A model generated the notes under the pieces. That model searched no databases. It had not been told where the DNA came from and was given only the letters and a program-made list of their open reading frames with translations. Made by a program: the position numbers and the translations under genes. Below, piece by piece: positions 16,776 to 26,772 of a DNA stretch of 64,000 bases (the stretch's first letter is position 1; the number at the start of each line of letters is the position of its first letter). This stretch comes from Mucilaginibacter sp. 14171R-50 (GTDB taxonomy: Bacteria; Bacteroidota; Bacteroidia; Sphingobacteriales; Sphingobacteriaceae): assembly GCF_010093045.1 (NCBI RefSeq), contig NZ_CP048115.1:3534001-3598000 (forward strand). The letters are read 5' to 3'.

Positions 16776-17406
16776 GGCTCAAAAATACAGAATTTATATT
16801 AACGAAAAAGTGATTTTGCTAACAGTGAAAACACCAAAAATTGCAAAACACTATCAAAAGATTGATGCAGAGCACTTTGATCTGAAAACAGTTTATCACT
16901 GGGTTGATAAGCAACCCGGCAATTTGTTTTACGTGCTTTGCGACAACGCCAAAGCCTTTCTGAAAAAGATCATCAAAAGCAATACACTAATAGAGGCTGC
17001 CGGCGGGCTGGTAACCAACCAGCACGGCGAACACCTGTTTATTTATCGTAATGATAAGTGGGACCTGCCAAAAGGTAAGATAGAGAAAAAAGAAAAAACT
17101 AAAATTGCCGCCGTGCGCGAAGTGGAAGAGGAGTGCGGCATTAAGGTAAATAAACTGGAGCAAAAGATCTGCAAAACTTACCATACCTATATTTACAAAG
17201 GCGAGGTAGTACTCAAAAAAACACATTGGTTTAAAATGAGCTATAACGGCAATGCTAAACTAACACCGCAACTGGAAGAAGGCATTACTGATGTACGCTG
17301 GTTTAAAGCGGACCAGGTGTCAACCATTGTAAAAAACACTTTCCCTTCTATTATTGACGTATTGGAAAAAGAGGAATTGATTACAAGTAGGGAAGTGCTT
17401 CTTTAG
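16774..17406 (+). CDS. NUDIX hydrolase with N-terminal extension
   Basis: 210 residues. Residues about 68-200 form a NUDIX domain: GKIEKKEKTKIAAVREVEEECGI is the NUDIX box, with the REVxEE glutamates intact. The first 65 residues (KYRIYINEKVILLT ...) are an extension common in Bacteroidota members. Cleaves a nucleoside diphosphate linked to an unknown group. The longer frame from 16621 would lie antisense inside pyrE and is not used. The start ATG (16774-16776) shares two bases with the pyrE start; the 3' end overlaps coaD by 26 bases, tail to tail. Confidence 0.85.
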   Translation: MAQKYRIYINEKVILLTVKTPKIAKHYQKIDAEHFDLKTVYHWVDKQPGNLFYVLCDNAKAFLKKIIKSNTLIEAAGGLVTNQHGEHLFIYRNDKWDLPKGKIEKKEKTKIAAVREVEEECGIKVNKLEQKICKTYHTYIYKGEVVLKKTHWFKMSYNGNAKLTPQLEEGITDVRWFKADQVSTIVKNTFPSIIDVLEKEELITSREVLL

Positions 17407-17842
17407 GGATAAACTGTGCCACATTGCCGTTGTAACGGATAATTTCGCGTACAATGCTTGAGCTGATAGACGAGTAGCCCGGTTTGCTTACTATAAAAAT
17501 GCTTTCAATTTCGGGCTCAAGGGCGTGGTTCATCTGGGCGATGGCCTTTTCATATTCAAAATCTGATACGGTACGTATCCCGCGGATCATGTAATCGGCG
17601 CCTATGCTTTTACAAAACTCAACTGTTAAACCTTCGTAGGCCACAATATGTATCTTATCGTCGTTAGCAAAAACGGCGCGTAGCATATCCTCGCGTTTAG
17701 CCACACTCAGCAACCCCTGCTTGGTACTGTTTACCCCAATGCCTATATAAACCTTATCAAATAAGCTTACCGACCGTTTTACAATATCAACGTGGGCTTT
17801 GGTAACAGGATCGAACGAGCCGGGAAAAAGGGCTATTTTCAT
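17381..17842 (-). CDS. coaD: Pantetheine-phosphate adenylyltransferase
   Basis: 153 residues, the standard size. Transfers AMP from ATP to 4'-phosphopantetheine, the fourth step of CoA synthesis. ALFPGSFDPVTKAHVDI contains the (T/V)xxH nucleotidyltransferase site, MIRGIRTVSDFEYE is the substrate-binding motif and SSISSSIVRE matches the C-terminal ISSTxxR signature. Lies downstream of DUF3822, rsmD and the NudK-like gene on the same strand, a linkage common in Bacteroidota. Confidence 0.96.
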   Translation of the reverse strand: MKIALFPGSFDPVTKAHVDIVKRSVSLFDKVYIGIGVNSTKQGLLSVAKREDMLRAVFANDDKIHIVAYEGLTVEFCKSIGADYMIRGIRTVSDFEYEKAIAQMNHALEPEIESIFIVSKPGYSSISSSIVREIIRYNGNVAQFIPKEALPYL

Positions 17843-17909
17843 ACAAGTGATGATGTTATTGCTTGGGTAAAAGTAGTTAATAATTTATGATAATTAACCG
17901 CACTCGTCA

Positions 17910-18491
17910 TTAATTAAGCAATCCATTTATCTGCGCGTATTGCAGCAGCATCATGGTTTTGGCATCTTTTATCCTGCCCGTTTTAACCATGTCAAGGGCT
18001 GTGGTAAAGGGCATTTCCATCACTTCTATATTTTCGGTTTCTTCTGCCAGGCCGCCACCATCGCTTACTTTCATGTCTTTGGTATATTCTGCGGTAAAAA
18101 AGTACAAGATCTCGGTAACCGATCCCGGCGACATATATGCCTCAAATGCTTTTTGTACCGAAGTTATTTTGTAGCCCGTCTCTTCTTCAGTTTCCTTACG
18201 GATGCAATCCTCCGGGTTATCCTTGTCCAGTAAACCCGCGCAGGTTTCTATAAGATACCCGTCTTCATTTCCGTTTAAATAAGTAGGCATCCTAAACTGG
18301 CGGGTAAGTATCACCGTTTGGGCGTCTTTATTATAAAGCAGTATGGTAGCCCCGTTGCCACGGTCGTAAACCTCGCGCGATTGTGGCTGCCACTTACCGT
18401 CGTGACCTAACCATTCGTAGTTCGCTTTTTTTAAGGTGTACCAGTTATCTGACAGCACCGTCGTTTGCAGGTTTCTTAATTTATCATTCAT
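17910..18491 (-). CDS. NUDIX hydrolase, NudK/ADP-sugar pyrophosphatase type
   Basis: 193 residues. ILTRQFRMPTYLNG followed by ETCAGLLDKDNPEDCIRKETEEETGY is the extended NUDIX box of the NudK/ADPRase group, including the Gly-containing dimer element ahead of it. Hydrolyses GDP-mannose, ADP-ribose or a related NDP-sugar to NMP and sugar phosphate in the cytosol. Separated by 12 bases from rsmD upstream and 67 from coaD downstream, so part of the same leftward transcript. Confidence 0.88.
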   Translation of the reverse strand: MNDKLRNLQTTVLSDNWYTLKKANYEWLGHDGKWQPQSREVYDRGNGATILLYNKDAQTVILTRQFRMPTYLNGNEDGYLIETCAGLLDKDNPEDCIRKETEEETGYKITSVQKAFEAYMSPGSVTEILYFFTAEYTKDMKVSDGGGLAEETENIEVMEMPFTTALDMVKTGRIKDAKTMMLLQYAQINGLLN

Positions 18492-18503
18492 TGGGGCAGA
18501 TGG

Positions 18504-19037
18504 TTATTTTTTAAAGAACGAGAACGACGAGTGCCCGTATTTGCGCTGCTCGGTAAATGCGAGGTGATTGCTTAGGTTTTGCATGCTTTCATGCTCTACT
18601 ATCAGCATGCCGCCTTCGGCAAGCAGGTTCTTTTCAAATACAATTTTAGGTATCTCGGGTATTTTGTTCAGGTCATAGGGCGGATCGGCAAATATCAGGT
18701 CGTACTGTTCGGTTTCCATGGCCAGGTATTTAAAAACATCGGCCTTAAAAACCTCTATCGCGCTTAATCCATGCTGTCGCGACGCATCTTTAAGATAATG
18801 TACGCATTGTATGGCGCGGTCAACCCCGGTAACCTTTTCGGCGCCGCGCGATGCAAACTCCATGGCTATGTTGCCGGTGCCGCTAAAAAGGTCAAGCACT
18901 TTAATGCCTTCAAACTCAATTTGGTTTTGCAGGATGTTGAACAGCGCCTCTTTTGCAAGGTCGGTAGTAGGGCGTACGGGTAAATTTTTTGGCGGGTTAA
19001 GCCTTAAGCCTTTTAATTTTCCTCCGATAATGCGCAT
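18504..19037 (-). CDS. rsmD: 16S rRNA (guanine966-N2)-methyltransferase
   Basis: 177 residues. MRIIGGKLKGLRL and PTTDLAKEALFNIL are the typical RsmD start; VLDLFSGTGNIAMEFASRGA is the SAM-binding motif I and LIFADPPYDL is the catalytic DPPY. Methylates G966 in 16S rRNA during 30S assembly. Its start overlaps the end of the DUF3822 gene by 25 bases, showing tight coupling. Confidence 0.94.
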   Translation of the reverse strand: MRIIGGKLKGLRLNPPKNLPVRPTTDLAKEALFNILQNQIEFEGIKVLDLFSGTGNIAMEFASRGAEKVTGVDRAIQCVHYLKDASRQHGLSAIEVFKADVFKYLAMETEQYDLIFADPPYDLNKIPEIPKIVFEKNLLAEGGMLIVEHESMQNLSNHLAFTEQRKYGHSSFSFFKK

Positions 19038-19825
19038 AGCGATAAGGCAGCAAGGGCCAGTATTTTATGAGATGGGGTAGTTTGTGGCAGGTTAAGCACC
19101 TGCAAGGTGTTTAATGTTACCTCGCCGAAAAAACCTTGCAGGTATGTAAAATAGCCATCGGTATCATTGATGTCGCCGCTTATTATCAGCCTGGCATCTT
19201 CGGGCTTTATGGCTAATTCGCCGTATACCAGGGCGCAGAAATACGCAAGCTCTTCGTGGTTATTAAATTTAAAGGTATTGTAAAAGCGCAGCCTGGTATC
19301 TTTAAAATTTAATATCGATACTATGCCGTTACCCATATCCAGGTAAATATCAGCATCGGCGGGCCGGGCATCTGCTATGGCCTTTATCCAGCCTGCGTTG
19401 GTATAAACTGTTTTTTGGTTGTCCAGGTCCTTAATAGCGCGGGTTAAAGTTTCGCTAATCTTGTATACAATAATGTTTTGGTTATCCAGCATCTCGGCGC
19501 TTACTTCCTCATCATCGCTTACGTCAAGCAGGCGGGCAGCATCAGCAACACGTTCCGTATCAAACAGGCTGCTCGGAAGCAGGGTAAACCCCGTGCCGTG
19601 CACCCCGGTTACAACTTGTTTGTAGTTGGCGGTTAAAATTTCGCGCAGTTGCTGCGGGTCGCGCAGCTCGTCAACCGGATGGTTCTCGGCCCAGCCCAAG
19701 AGCTGTTTGCCGTTAATTACAGCATAACTAAAGCAGTTTTCATCAACCTGTAACAACAGGGTGTAGCTATGGGCCTGTGTAAGGCTTAAATCATCGCTGG
19801 TATAGTGGTGTATGTGTTCGCTCAT
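19013..19825 (-). CDS. DUF3822 family protein
   Basis: 270 residues from the ATG at 19825 (a TTG 12 bases earlier is less likely). Conserved Bacteroidota protein found beside rsmD and coaD. It has an actin-like ATPase-style layout: two repeats with LLQVDENCFSYAVI near the start and DIYLDMGNGIVSILNFKDTRL in the second half. Function unknown; overlap with rsmD suggests a link to it or just operon packing. Confidence 0.8.
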   Translation of the reverse strand: MSEHIHHYTSDDLSLTQAHSYTLLLQVDENCFSYAVINGKQLLGWAENHPVDELRDPQQLREILTANYKQVVTGVHGTGFTLLPSSLFDTERVADAARLLDVSDDEEVSAEMLDNQNIIVYKISETLTRAIKDLDNQKTVYTNAGWIKAIADARPADADIYLDMGNGIVSILNFKDTRLRFYNTFKFNNHEELAYFCALVYGELAIKPEDARLIISGDINDTDGYFTYLQGFFGEVTLNTLQVLNLPQTTPSHKILALAALSLCALSEEN

Positions 19826-19896
19826 GCAGGTAAACAAAAGTAATATTTTTTCCTGATTAGCAAATTATCATCCTTGCTACAAATGGCCTGGTGGTA

Positions 19897-20046
19897 CTCA
19901 CCCCGACTGCGCTATCGCTGGTCGACCCTCTCTGCTGCGCAAAGCGGGTGAAAAGAAATGAAACGAAAAATAAAAAGAAAAAACAAAGACCCTTTTTGCG
20001 CAAAGCGGAGAGAGGGTGGTAGGGCGCCGCGATGGCCGGGTGAGTC
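19897..20046. repeat. Interspersed imperfect palindrome (CCCTCTCT ... AGAGAGGG type)
   Basis: Arms at about 19897-19950 and 19988-20046 read as imperfect reverse complements, sharing ACTCACCC, CCCTCTCT and GCGCAAAG blocks. The middle is A-rich. Sequence of this look is dispersed in related genomes as I remember them; here it lies between DUF3822 and the helicase and produces a false upstream extension of the helicase frame. Confidence 0.6.
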
Positions 20047-20110
20047 AACAGTTATACAAGTAATAAATTTTGAATTACCTATTTCCCATACTTATCCCCA
20101 TTTTTGTGCT

Positions 20111-21538
20111 GTGTCGATAATAAATGATATCAGCAAAAGTTTCCCGCACGAGCCTACGCTACAGCAGCACGAGTTGTTTGGTAAACTGCATACTTTTTTA
20201 ACAAGCGGCGAAGAGGACGATTGCTTTATCCTGAAGGGCTATGCAGGCACGGGCAAAACAACTGTGCTTGGCGCGCTGGTAAAAGCATTGCCTAAGTATA
20301 ATTTTAAATCGGTACTGCTGGCCCCCACAGGGCGCGCTGCAAAGGTTATAACCAATTACAGCGGCCGTAAAGCTTTTACCATTCATAAGCGCATCTACCG
20401 TAAAAAGTCGGCGTTAAACGTTGACGAATCTTTTGCCATAGCCGAAAACTTAAGCGCCAACACCCTCTTTATTATCGATGAGGCTTCTATGATATCTGAC
20501 GAGCCCGGCCGCTTTCAGGGTAGCTTGCTTACCGACCTGGTAAACTACGTTTACAACACAAAAAATTGTAAGTTAATGCTGGTGGGCGATACCGCCCAGC
20601 TGCCCCCCGTGGGCGCTGATGACAGCCCCGCGCTGGATGCCAAACTCATGAAAGACCGCTTTGGCCTAACCATGTACGGCTATGAACTAACCGATGTGCT
20701 GCGGCAGCAAAAGGATTCGGGGATATTGTACAATGTTACCAAAGTGCGCGACATTATACGGCAAGGCAAAGAGGTAATGCCGCAAATTGTTACCAAAGGA
20801 TACAAAGATGTTTACCGCATGGGCGGGGATATGCTGGAAGAGGGCCTGAATTACGCGTACAGCAAATACGGGCATGATAATACACTGATCATCTGCCGCA
20901 GTAATAAAAATGCTAACCTGTATAACCGGCAAATACGCGGGCGCATACTGATGCGCGAGGAAGAGCTTACCGGCGGTGACCAATTGATGGTAGTAAAGAA
21001 CAACTATTTTTGGCTGCAGGACCAGGAAGAGGGCAGCACCGGCTTTATTGCTAATGGCGATATTGCCCGTGTTAAAAAGGTGCGCCGGATAGAGGATATG
21101 TACGGCTTCAGGTTTGCCGATGTGCAGTTGGAATTTATTGATTACGCCGAAGACCCTGTGCTTGATTGTAAGATATTGCTGGATACGCTATATTCAGAAG
21201 CGCCAGCGTTGCTGACCGACGATCAGAAGCGCTTTTACCTGGAGGCTATGAAGGATTACGAACACATACCTAACAGGCGCGCAAAGCATAACGAATTAAA
21301 ATTAAATCCCTATTACAATGCTTTACAGGTAAAATTTGCCTACGCAATTACCTGCCATAAAGCGCAGGGCGGCCAGTGGGAAGCCGTATTTGTTGATCAG
21401 GGGTACCTTACCGAGGAAATGGTAAACACCGACTTTTTACGCTGGTTTTATACTGCCTGCACCCGCGCCACCAACGAGTTATATCTGGTGAACTTTAACC
21501 GTAAGTTTTTCGCCGAGCCGCCACCCGAGGCTTTTTAA
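20111..21538 (+). CDS. ATP-dependent RecD-like/Pif1-like DNA helicase
   Basis: 475 residues from GTG at 20111, which gives the family-typical start SIINDISKSFPHEPTLQQ; the longer frame passes through a dispersed repeat. Superfamily 1B helicase: GYAGTGKTT (Walker A, about residues 43-51), LLAPTGRAAKV (motif Ia), FIIDEASMI (motif II), VGDTAQLPPVG (motif III) and a C-terminal UvrD-like part with KFAYAITCHKAQGGQWEAVF and FYTACTRA (motif VI). A 5'-3' DNA helicase acting in repair or replication restart; common single-gene family in Bacteroidota. Confidence 0.9.
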   Translation: MSIINDISKSFPHEPTLQQHELFGKLHTFLTSGEEDDCFILKGYAGTGKTTVLGALVKALPKYNFKSVLLAPTGRAAKVITNYSGRKAFTIHKRIYRKKSALNVDESFAIAENLSANTLFIIDEASMISDEPGRFQGSLLTDLVNYVYNTKNCKLMLVGDTAQLPPVGADDSPALDAKLMKDRFGLTMYGYELTDVLRQQKDSGILYNVTKVRDIIRQGKEVMPQIVTKGYKDVYRMGGDMLEEGLNYAYSKYGHDNTLIICRSNKNANLYNRQIRGRILMREEELTGGDQLMVVKNNYFWLQDQEEGSTGFIANGDIARVKKVRRIEDMYGFRFADVQLEFIDYAEDPVLDCKILLDTLYSEAPALLTDDQKRFYLEAMKDYEHIPNRRAKHNELKLNPYYNALQVKFAYAITCHKAQGGQWEAVFVDQGYLTEEMVNTDFLRWFYTACTRATNELYLVNFNRKFFAEPPPEAF

Positions 21539-21540
21539 AA

Positions 21541-21573
21541 ACCAACTGCCAACTAATTACTGCAAACTGATCA
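21541..21573. repeat. Single word-repeat arm I (7-base words, AACTGCC type)
   Basis: A run of 7-base words (CAACTGC, CAACTAA, TTACTGC, AAACTGA) fills the 32 bases between two convergent stop codons, overlapping the kinase stop. About 24 bases match the right arm of the element at 27.1 kb with 3 mismatches. No inverted partner is present. Confidence 0.6.
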
Positions 21574-22929
21574 CCCTGCCTGCGGTAATACAATAGTAAA
21601 GGTGCTGCCCTTGCCTTCAACGCTGCTAACGGTTATTTTACCGCCGTGGCCTTCTACAATGTCTTTAACAATACTTAATCCTATCCCGGTGGATTGCTCG
21701 CCTCTGAGCCCCGTGCGTCCCGCGCCCGAAAAGCGTTCGAACAATTTGGGAATCATCTCTTTGGGTATGCCCAGTCCATGGTCTGTCACCCTTATTATGA
21801 TATTATTTTTATCACTGTTTAAATGCACCTCAACATTATCCGTTTCTTTCGAAAACTTTAACGCATTGCTGATCAGGTTATCAATAACTCTCGGGAATTT
21901 TTCGTGATTTATCTGGGCATAAACCGTTTTTACGTCGCTTATCAGCACCACATTTGTATGGCCGCCCTGCTGTATCTTCCAGGTGTTAACTATACCGTGC
22001 AGCATCTCGTTAAGTTCGGTTTTACGGGTGTCAAAACTGGTGGTATGTTCGCTGCGGGCGGCCGCAAGCAGGTCGTCAATAATAGTACGGGCCTTCACAC
22101 ACGATTCGCGCATCATTTTCAGGTTATCCTGTGTATCCTCGTCAATATCTTCCAGTTCCATCATCATCGCTAACGACTCTACGGCGGCAATAGGGTTGCG
22201 CAGGTCGTGGGCTACCGTGCCCAGTACCTGGTTTTTAAATACGTTAGCCTTTTCAATTTCCTGGTTTTTATGGCGTATCTCCACTATCTGCCCGTAATAG
22301 CTGGCCTTGTATGAGAAAAAATACCTCGAAGTTAAATAGAAACCCGCAAGTAAAATGGCTGATATCATTTGGTTATGCGTCATTTCTGTAGGTCCAACCT
22401 GCGCGTGGAAAAGCATCATGGTAAACAGCATTTCGATGCCCAGCAGCAGCACTATGGTCTCGTAATATTCAAAAACAAACAGCACGCTTACAATACTCAG
22501 GGCTATCAGGTAAAGGGTAAGGGCGTTGCTCGGGTCGGATGTAGAAATAAAGCTGGAATACATGCCGCAGCATATAATATACAACGCAAATACAAAAACA
22601 AATAAGGCCATGCCCGCTGTGGCGTACTTGGTTTTGCGCATTTGCTGTACCAGCATGTGGCTTATTAAATAGAAAAATGGGGTGACAATAATGAATATCC
22701 AGTTGACAAAGTTGAACTCGGGGAAATTCTGTGCTTTTGTTAAGCTCTCCGGAAAAACGTGGTAAAGTATCCTGATAACTATACTTAACGTAAGAAATAT
22801 AAAACTTGCTGTACGAACGCTCTGCAGGTTTTGATAAGTATAGTAATTGCGATAGGCCACACTATACTTGGGGGATAATTTTGTAAAAAAGTGCGTTTCC
22901 AAGGTCGTTATTGCGTAAGGGTCCTCCAA
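21571..22929 (-). CDS. Membrane-bound sensor histidine kinase
   Basis: 452 residues. Residues about 35-205 hold six hydrophobic spans and no extracellular sensor domain. HisKA domain with VAHDLRNPIAAVESLAMM (His241 is the phosphorylated residue), then HATPase_c: NLISNALKF (N box), VTDHGLGIP (G1), FERFSGAGR (F box) and STGIGLSIV (G2). The start is TTG at 22929; no ATG occurs between the upstream in-frame stop and the first membrane span. No response regulator gene is adjacent, so it is an orphan kinase. Confidence 0.87.
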   Translation of the reverse strand: MEDPYAITTLETHFFTKLSPKYSVAYRNYYTYQNLQSVRTASFIFLTLSIVIRILYHVFPESLTKAQNFPEFNFVNWIFIIVTPFFYLISHMLVQQMRKTKYATAGMALFVFVFALYIICCGMYSSFISTSDPSNALTLYLIALSIVSVLFVFEYYETIVLLLGIEMLFTMMLFHAQVGPTEMTHNQMISAILLAGFYLTSRYFFSYKASYYGQIVEIRHKNQEIEKANVFKNQVLGTVAHDLRNPIAAVESLAMMMELEDIDEDTQDNLKMMRESCVKARTIIDDLLAAARSEHTTSFDTRKTELNEMLHGIVNTWKIQQGGHTNVVLISDVKTVYAQINHEKFPRVIDNLISNALKFSKETDNVEVHLNSDKNNIIIRVTDHGLGIPKEMIPKLFERFSGAGRTGLRGEQSTGIGLSIVKDIVEGHGGKITVSSVEGKGSTFTIVLPQAG

Positions 22930-22999
22930 AAATATATCAAATTGTTTATTTTTTATTAAAAATCTGAAATACTGTTAGTTGCGGCAGGGTATATTGACA

Positions 23000-23033
23000 A
23001 AATGGCGGTGTTAAAATTATTTTAATGCCATTT
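23000..23033. promoter_or_regulatory. Hairpin upstream of clpB
   Basis: AAATGGC (23000-23006) pairs with GCCATTT (23027-23033), and inside it TTAAAA pairs with TTTTAA across a 3-base loop. It lies 48-81 bases before the clpB start. It is not a CIRCE element. Function unknown; an operator or leader hairpin is possible. Confidence 0.35.
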
Positions 23034-23080
23034 GTTCATTAAACAAGTTATGGCAATTATTTTGAGGCTGATAAAGTACT

Positions 23081-25678
23081 ATGAATTTTAACAACTTTAC
23101 CATAAAAGCCCAGGAGGCCGTTCAAAAGGCTTCCGAAATTGCAACCGGCAACCAACAGCAGGCTATCGAGACGGCGCATTTGCTGAAAGGTTTGTTACTG
23201 GTTGACGAAAACGTTATAACCTATTTATTAAAAAAATTAAACGTTAACCTTAACAGGCTCAACGATACGCTGGATGCGCAGATAAAATCTTTTCCGAAAG
23301 TTAGCGGGAGCGATATTTACCTGTCATCAGCCACCAACAGCGCCTTACAAAAGGCTACCGCTTACTTAAAAGAGTTTAAGGATGAATTTGTATCGGTTGA
23401 GCATATATTGCTTGGCATACTTGCCGGCAGTGATGCCACCGCGGGCGTTTTAAAAGACGCCGGCGTTACCGAAAAGGACTTGAAGAAAGCCATTATCAGC
23501 CTCCGAGGAGATAGCAAGGTGACCGATCAGAACGCCGAAGCTACCTATAACGCGCTTAACAAATATGCGCGTAACCTTAACGAGTATGCCGAAAGCGGCA
23601 AGCTTGACCCGGTTATTGGCCGTGATGAAGAGATAAGGCGGGTAATACAGATCCTCAGCCGCCGTACCAAAAACAACCCTATACTGGTTGGCGAGCCGGG
23701 TGTAGGTAAAACCGCTATTGCCGAAGGCATCGCCTTCCGCATCATTAAAGGGGATGTGCCCGAGAGCCTGAAAACTAAAACCGTTTACTCGCTTGATATG
23801 GGCGCGCTGATAGCAGGCGCCAAATATAAGGGCGAGTTTGAAGAACGCCTGAAAGCCGTTATAAAAGAAGTTATCCAAAGCGATGGCGAGATCGTGTTGT
23901 TTATCGACGAGATACACACCCTGGTTGGTGCAGGCGGCGGCGAAGGCGCAATGGATGCTGCGAACATCCTGAAACCGGCGCTTGCCCGGGGTGAGTTGAG
24001 GGCCATAGGCGCAACTACCCTGAATGAGTATCAAAAATACGTGGAGAAGGATAAGGCGCTTGAACGCCGTTTCCAAAAGGTGATGGTTGATGAACCTGAT
24101 ACTGCCGATGCTATTTCTATCCTGCGTGGATTAAAAGAGCGTTACGAAGCCCACCACAAGGTGCGGATAAAAGACGAAGCGATAATTGCCGCGGTAGAAA
24201 TGTCGCAGCGCTATATATCTGACAGGTTTTTGCCCGATAAGGCCATCGATCTGATGGACGAGGCTGCTTCAAAGCTACGCCTTGAAATGGACTCGGTGCC
24301 TGAAGCGGTTGACGAACTCGAGCGCCGCATTATGCAGCTGGAGATTGAGCGCGAAGCCATCAAACGCGAAAAAGATGACCATAAGGTAAAAGAACTAAGC
24401 GAAGAAATTGCTAACCTTTCCGCCGACCGCGATTCGTTGCGTGCAAAATGGCAGGGCGAAAAAGATATTGTTGACGGTATTAACCTAAAGGTTGAACAGA
24501 TAGAAAATTATAAGCTGGAAGCCGAGCAGGCCGAGCGGGCCGGTGATTATGGCAAAGTAGCCGAATTACGTTACGGCACAATTGTACAAGCCCAGCAGGA
24601 AGTTGATAAGCTGAAAGCAGCCTTAGCCGAAAACCAGGACGACAGCCGCATGCTGAAAGAAGAGGTTACCGCCGATGATATTGCAGGCGTGGTAAGCCGC
24701 TGGACAGGCATCCCTGTTAGCAAAATGATACAGAGCGAGCGCGAAAAGCTGCTGAACCTGGAAGAAGAGCTGCACAAACGCGTAGCAGGGCAGGAGGAGG
24801 CTATTGAAGCCATCAGCGATGCCATACGCCGCAGCCGTGCCGGTTTACAGGATAAACGCAAGCCTATTGGCTCATTCATATTCCTTGGCACTACAGGGGT
24901 GGGTAAAACGGAGTTGGCCAAAGCCCTTGCCGAGTACCTGTTCAACGATGAAAACTCGCTGGTGCGTATCGATATGAGTGAATACCAGGAACGCCACTCG
25001 GTGTCAAGGCTGATAGGTGCGCCTCCGGGATATGTGGGTTACGATGAAGGCGGTCAGTTAACCGAAGCCGTACGCCGCAAACCTTACAGCGTAGTGTTGC
25101 TTGATGAGATTGAAAAAGCGCACCCGGATGTATTTAACATATTGTTGCAGGTGCTTGATGATGGCCACCTTACCGATAATAAAGGTCGTGTGGTGAACTT
25201 TAAGAACACCATTATCATCATGACCTCGAACATCGGCTCAAACATTATACAGGAAAACTTTGCCACACTGGAAGATAACAACCGCGAGGAAATTATCGCT
25301 AAAACAAAGAACGAACTGTTTACCCTGTTACGGCAAACCATCCGCCCCGAGTTTTTGAACCGTATAGATGAGATCATCATGTTTACGCCGCTGAGCAGGG
25401 ACGAGATAACCGATATCGTGAAACTGCAGTTCAGGCAGGTACAAAAAACTTTGGCCGAAATGGGCGTAACTATCGAGGCATCTGATGAAGCGCTTGACTG
25501 GCTGGCACAGTTGGGTTACGACCCGCAATTTGGTGCAAGGCCGTTGAAACGGGTGATACAAAAGAAAATACTGAACGAGTTATCCAAACAAATACTGGCC
25601 GGGAAGGTGGATAGAGACAGTAAGATAAAGCTGGATATGTTTGATAACAACTTTGTGTTCATGAATGCCGGTGAGTAA
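23081..25678 (+). CDS. clpB: ATP-dependent disaggregase chaperone ClpB
   Basis: 865 residues, full length. N-terminal Clp repeat domain (residues 1-145), first AAA+ ring with GEPGVGKTA (about 203-211) and [15 protein letters not shown], a coiled-coil middle domain (about 405-525, long charged helices) that separates ClpB from ClpA/ClpC, second AAA+ ring with GTTGVGKTE (about 603-611) and a C-terminal small domain. No ClpP-binding IGF loop was seen. Works with DnaK to resolve protein aggregates after stress. Followed by a strong terminator. Confidence 0.97.
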   Translation: MNFNNFTIKAQEAVQKASEIATGNQQQAIETAHLLKGLLLVDENVITYLLKKLNVNLNRLNDTLDAQIKSFPKVSGSDIYLSSATNSALQKATAYLKEFKDEFVSVEHILLGILAGSDATAGVLKDAGVTEKDLKKAIISLRGDSKVTDQNAEATYNALNKYARNLNEYAESGKLDPVIGRDEEIRRVIQILSRRTKNNPILVGEPGVGKTAIAEGIAFRIIKGDVPESLKTKTVYSLDMGALIAGAKYKGEFEERLKAVIKEVIQSDGEIVLFIDEIHTLVGAGGGEGAMDAANILKPALARGELRAIGATTLNEYQKYVEKDKALERRFQKVMVDEPDTADAISILRGLKERYEAHHKVRIKDEAIIAAVEMSQRYISDRFLPDKAIDLMDEAASKLRLEMDSVPEAVDELERRIMQLEIEREAIKREKDDHKVKELSEEIANLSADRDSLRAKWQGEKDIVDGINLKVEQIENYKLEAEQAERAGDYGKVAELRYGTIVQAQQEVDKLKAALAENQDDSRMLKEEVTADDIAGVVSRWTGIPVSKMIQSEREKLLNLEEELHKRVAGQEEAIEAISDAIRRSRAGLQDKRKPIGSFIFLGTTGVGKTELAKALAEYLFNDENSLVRIDMSEYQERHSVSRLIGAPPGYVGYDEGGQLTEAVRRKPYSVVLLDEIEKAHPDVFNILLQVLDDGHLTDNKGRVVNFKNTIIIMTSNIGSNIIQENFATLEDNNREEIIAKTKNELFTLLRQTIRPEFLNRIDEIIMFTPLSRDEITDIVKLQFRQVQKTLAEMGVTIEASDEALDWLAQLGYDPQFGARPLKRVIQKKILNELSKQILAGKVDRDSKIKLDMFDNNFVFMNAGE

Positions 25679-25706
25679 GTTTTGATGAGTAAGATGGCAT
25701 TTATGC

Positions 25707-25736
25707 AAAAGAGCAGCTTTAGGGCTGCTCTTTTTA
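25707..25736 (+). terminator. Terminator of clpB
   Basis: AAAAGAGCAGC (25707-25717) pairs with GCTGCTCTTTTT (25724-25735), 6-base loop, T-run. The A-rich left side may also end the convergent lipoprotein transcript. Confidence 0.85.
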
Positions 25737-25760
25737 TTTATAACGATATTTTCAGATTTT

Positions 25761-26585
25761 CTATTTAGCGTCGATGTAAGTATAAACAGCGGTTGTTTCA
25801 TAACTGTACGTGGCCTCCCCTGGTTCTGTCGTAGTACTATTAGTTTTTATTGTTTTAGGATATCCCTGCTCGTCGTATGTGTTTGTAAAAACCTTTGTCT
25901 GTGTTTTATCGCCTGTGGTGGTAACCATTTTTAGCAGGTCATTTGTATGTGAAACGGGGGCGGATGACAAAAGCAACTTGTTTCCCGTATACCGGAAAGC
26001 GTTATTTTTAATTCCAAAGTCACTGATGGATTCCTGTTTATATGTACCGAAATCATTAGTTTGTTTTATCAGGTTCTCGTTCGAATATTCAAATGTTACA
26101 ATGCTGTTAACCTTATCGACACCATTGACAGTATATAACCATGTACCGCCCAAAACTTTCGAGTCGCCCGTATTAAGCTTTATCTTATAATCATACGAAG
26201 AGTCTGAAGGCCGGGTATTGGTAATTAAAGTCGGCATTCCATTTTCATATTCAATATCGCGATATTCCGTTACTGCACCAGAAGTGCGCACTTGTCGTTT
26301 TAATGTACCATCGGTATTATATGTCAAAACAAAGTCGCTGTGTATAAAAGTGGGGCTGTTGCCACCCCAATGCATCTCGACAAGTTGGTTTTGGTCATTG
26401 TAAACATATTCCTCTACAATATCACCATTAGATTGTGTTGTTACAACTTTGGATACTAGTTTATGTTTAGCGGCTGAAGGGTCGGTGTTGGTACCCGGAT
26501 CCGGATCAGAGGTAACAGGTTGGCTGTCTTTTTTACAAGCGCTAAATAACAACGCTACAAGGGCGATAACTAAAAATTTCTTCAT
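25761..26585 (-). CDS. Lipoprotein with YD-like repeats
   Basis: 274 residues from ATG 26585, chosen because it opens a lipoprotein signal (LFSAC followed by KKD, a common Bacteroidota pattern). After a Pro/Asp/Thr linker the rest is beta-rich with repeated units such as EEYVYNDQNQLVEM, LTYNTDGTLKRQV and NTYDEQGYPKTI, resembling RHS/YD-type repeats. Anchored in the inner or outer membrane; function unknown. Convergent with clpB. Confidence 0.75.
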   Translation of the reverse strand: MKKFLVIALVALLFSACKKDSQPVTSDPDPGTNTDPSAAKHKLVSKVVTTQSNGDIVEEYVYNDQNQLVEMHWGGNSPTFIHSDFVLTYNTDGTLKRQVRTSGAVTEYRDIEYENGMPTLITNTRPSDSSYDYKIKLNTGDSKVLGGTWLYTVNGVDKVNSIVTFEYSNENLIKQTNDFGTYKQESISDFGIKNNAFRYTGNKLLLSSAPVSHTNDLLKMVTTTGDKTQTKVFTNTYDEQGYPKTIKTNSTTTEPGEATYSYETTAVYTYIDAK

Positions 26586-26772
26586 GTATGTGATAAGATC
26601 AAGGTTATAAAAGTAACCCGCAAATATTGACCAGCCAAACCAACAGGATATTTTTTTGCTTATAGATTGAAAATCAATCCAATAAAATTCAACCGCTATA
26701 TTATAAAACAACAATTCACCTTTATGGTTATTGTGGTATAATCGTTATCACAAATAACATAACACAACTACC

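Noticed and set aside
19958..20110. N-terminal extension of the helicase from an upstream ATG
   Set aside because: The extension is translated repeat sequence (basic, no conservation); the GTG at 20111 gives the family-typical start.
23000..23033. CIRCE heat-shock operator at clpB
   Set aside because: Sequence does not match TTAGCACTC-N9-GAGTGCTAA.
23450..24076. 208-residue open frame antisense to clpB
   Set aside because: Shadow of the codon pattern of clpB; protein has no domain signature and the sense frame is fully conserved.
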